In this document: positions 62,504 to 64,000 of the stretch, piece by piece
How positions within the stretch are numbered: position 1 is the first letter of the stretch
Layout: each line of letters starts with the position of its first letter
Source of the DNA: Erythrobacter colymbi
GTDB taxonomy: Bacteria > Pseudomonadota > Alphaproteobacteria > Sphingomonadales > Sphingomonadaceae
Length of the DNA: 64,000 nt
Direction: 5' to 3'
NCBI RefSeq assembly: GCF_002155685.1
Contig: NZ_MUYK01000007.1
Coordinates: 36,932 to 100,931 of the forward strand
Notes under the pieces: model-generated
The model's input: the letters and a program-made list of their open reading frames with translations, nothing else
Database searches by the model: none
What the model was told of the DNA's origin: nothing
Position numbers and translations under genes: made by a program

Positions 62504-63697
62504 GTGCGCGCCGCACTCGAGGTCGCCGACGTTTTCTGCGCTGCCGGGCCAGCCTATCGGCTCGCCCATGCCGGGCACCTGAGCCTGCATCAGCTCAAGG
62601 TCATGTCGGCGATCGAGCACTGCCGCACCGCCGCGCTGGGCGGGCATGTCGAGGCCTGCACCGACTGCGGACATTGGCGGATCGCCTACAACTCCTGCCG
62701 CAACCGCCATTGCCCCAAGTGCCAGGGCACCGCCGCGCGCACCTGGCTCGCCTCGCGCGAGGCCGACCTGCTGCCGGTGGGATACTTCCATGTCGTCTTC
62801 ACGCTGCCTGCCGAGATCGCGGATATCGCGTTCCACAACAAGGCGCTGCTCTACGACCTGCTGTTCAAGACTGCGTCCGAGACCACGCTCACCATCGCCG
62901 CCGACCCGAAGCATCTCGGTGCCCGCATCGGCATCACCGCCGTGCTCCACACCTGGGGCTCGGCCATGACCCACCACCCGCATATCCACATGATCGTGCC
63001 GGGCGGCGGTATCGCGCCGGATGGGGAGCGATGGATATCATCCCGCCCGGCCTTCCTCCTGCCGGTGCGCGTGCTGGGCGCCTTGTTCCGCCGCCTGTTC
63101 CTCACTCGGCTGCTGGCGCTTTACGATGCCGGCAAGCTCGCCTTCTTCGGTCGGCTCGCTCATCTCGCCGATCGTCGCGCATTCCTGCGCCACCTCGCGC
63201 CGGTGCGCAAAAAGCGCTGGGTGGTCTACGCCAAGCCGCCCTTCGCCGGTCCCGAGGCCGTGCTCGCCTATCTCTCGCGCTACACCCACCGGGTCGCCAT
63301 CTCGAACAGTCGCCTCCTGCGGCTCGACGAGCATGGGGTCACGTTCCGCTACAAGGACTATCGCCGTTCTACGCCAGACCGGCAGCAGGTCATGACGCTC
63401 AGCGCCGACGAGTTCATCCGCCGCTTCCTGCTGCACTGCCTGCCACGCGGGTTCCACCGCATCCGCCACTATGGCCTGCTCGCCAGCGGCACCCGCAAGG
63501 CCCACCTCGAGCGCGCCCGCCGCCTGCTCGCCCTCGCGCCGCCCACCGCGGTCGAGCCACCCACCGAGCCCCCCGATCCGCGCCCGCCATGCCCTTGCTG
63601 CGGCGGGACCATGATCATCATCGAGACCATCGAACGCCGCTATCTGCCGCGCGGCCCGCCATGTCCGATCGCACCATCCGGGAACCTTGCGTCGTGA
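62504..63697 (+). CDS. IS91 family transposase (HUH, Y2)
   Basis: 397 residues, GTG start. An N-terminal zinc-binding domain (CTDCGHWRIAYNSCRNRHCPKCQ) precedes the Y2 transposase core with the HUH motif TWGSAMTHHPHIHMIVPGGG and the catalytic tyrosine region YLSRYTHRVAISNSRL. A C-terminal CPCCGG zinc pair follows. Rolling-circle transposase; start 6 bp after the recombinase gene. Confidence 0.95.
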   Translation: MRAALEVADVFCAAGPAYRLAHAGHLSLHQLKVMSAIEHCRTAALGGHVEACTDCGHWRIAYNSCRNRHCPKCQGTAARTWLASREADLLPVGYFHVVFTLPAEIADIAFHNKALLYDLLFKTASETTLTIAADPKHLGARIGITAVLHTWGSAMTHHPHIHMIVPGGGIAPDGERWISSRPAFLLPVRVLGALFRRLFLTRLLALYDAGKLAFFGRLAHLADRRAFLRHLAPVRKKRWVVYAKPPFAGPEAVLAYLSRYTHRVAISNSRLLRLDEHGVTFRYKDYRRSTPDRQQVMTLSADEFIRRFLLHCLPRGFHRIRHYGLLASGTRKAHLERARRLLALAPPTAVEPPTEPPDPRPPCPCCGGTMIIIETIERRYLPRGPPCPIAPSGNLAS

Positions 63698-64000
63698 CCC
63701 GGCACGGCCCCACACCGCCAGACCTCACCGCAACCGCGCTCCCGGGGATGAGGATGTCTGCATATCATCCGCCCAGGAGCAGTCGTCCCATCGCCAAAAT
63801 CGGACGGACGAGCTCCCCACAGCCGCCCTGTCACTCCAAAATCGGACGGGCTGCTCTCAAACCCGTCCGCTTATCGACACCGTCTGCAGACGCCCAGATC
63901 GGCCGTAAATCGAAATCCCCATAGCTCACCGCATGCGGCCCGCGGGTTCGGGCACCGTCGACTTTCCGACGCCTATCGGCGTCCGAAACTCTAAACGATT
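63698..64000. other. 303-bp tail with putative IS91 end
   Basis: No gene was found. AATCGGACGG occurs twice (63799, 63839), and the perfect stem GACGCC-TATC-GGCGTC at 63968-63983, flanked by TTTCC and CCGAAA, is the best candidate for the element's right end. Confidence 0.5.

Larger units (their letters stand above)
61525..63988 (+). mobile_element. IS91-type element with tyrosine recombinase
   Basis: Two genes on one strand, 6 bp apart: a tyrosine recombinase (61589-62497) and an IS91-family HUH transposase (62504-63697). Palindromes at 61525-61539 and 63968-63983 (GACGCC-TATC-GGCGTC) sit at either side and could be the terIS and oriIS ends, but the true ends are not determined. Neither frame is broken. 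IS91-type elements move by rolling-circle transposition and can carry adjacent DNA. Confidence 0.75.

Overview
The window comes from a high-GC alphaproteobacterial chromosome. Gene content and order (dnaA, rpsT and mutM on one strand facing ubiE-ubiB-coaBC-dut; trpS-murJ-secB opposite a Tim44-domain gene, mltA and an Smr gene) suggest Sphingomonadales, most likely an Erythrobacter/Porphyrobacter-type member of the Erythrobacteraceae. This is a judgement from gene content only; no database was searched.

Layout. 0-5 kb: small envelope proteins, a secreted esterase, a MoeB-like enzyme, a DUF983 protein, dnaA and rpsT. 5.3-12 kb: mutM, a large palindrome, then the co-oriented run ubiE-ubiB-membrane protein-coaBC-dut, where several genes overlap by 4 bp. 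12-21 kb: lipoproteins, a serine hydrolase, a TonB-like protein, trpS, murJ, secB, Tim44-like, mltA, Smr. 20.8-25 kb: an aromatic-degradation cassette (FAD hydroxylase, FAH-family hydrolase, extradiol dioxygenase) divergent from a TetR gene with two operator-like palindromes. 25 kb: a near-consensus parS site, then a DUF4402 pilin-chaperone-usher operon. 29.4-32.5 kb: hybrid kinase and LuxR-type regulator. 32.5-35.2 kb: a four-gene overlapping operon opposite an HxlR regulator.

35-57 kb is dominated by stress and envelope functions: GlsB/YeaQ protein, ECF sigma factor, DUF4142, antiporter-otsB-otsA (trehalose), three hemerythrin-domain proteins, two Crp/Fnr regulators, a lone receiver protein, an HWE-type kinase broken by a one-base frameshift, a Gly/Gln-rich low-complexity protein, a glycosyltransferase/UDP-galactopyranose mutase fusion with a glycosidase-like gene, an SDR, a SemiSWEET, a PRC-barrel protein, DUF3008 and a complete bacterial lipoxygenase. 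A small-RNA candidate lies at about 41.9 kb.

57.6-61.2 kb: tRNA-Ser(GCT), a DUF1134 (EipA-type) protein, an aromatic aminotransferase, a GNAT and an MGMT-like protein. The right end carries an IS91-type element: a tyrosine recombinase followed by an HUH (Y2) transposase. No CRISPR array, rRNA operon or prophage was seen.
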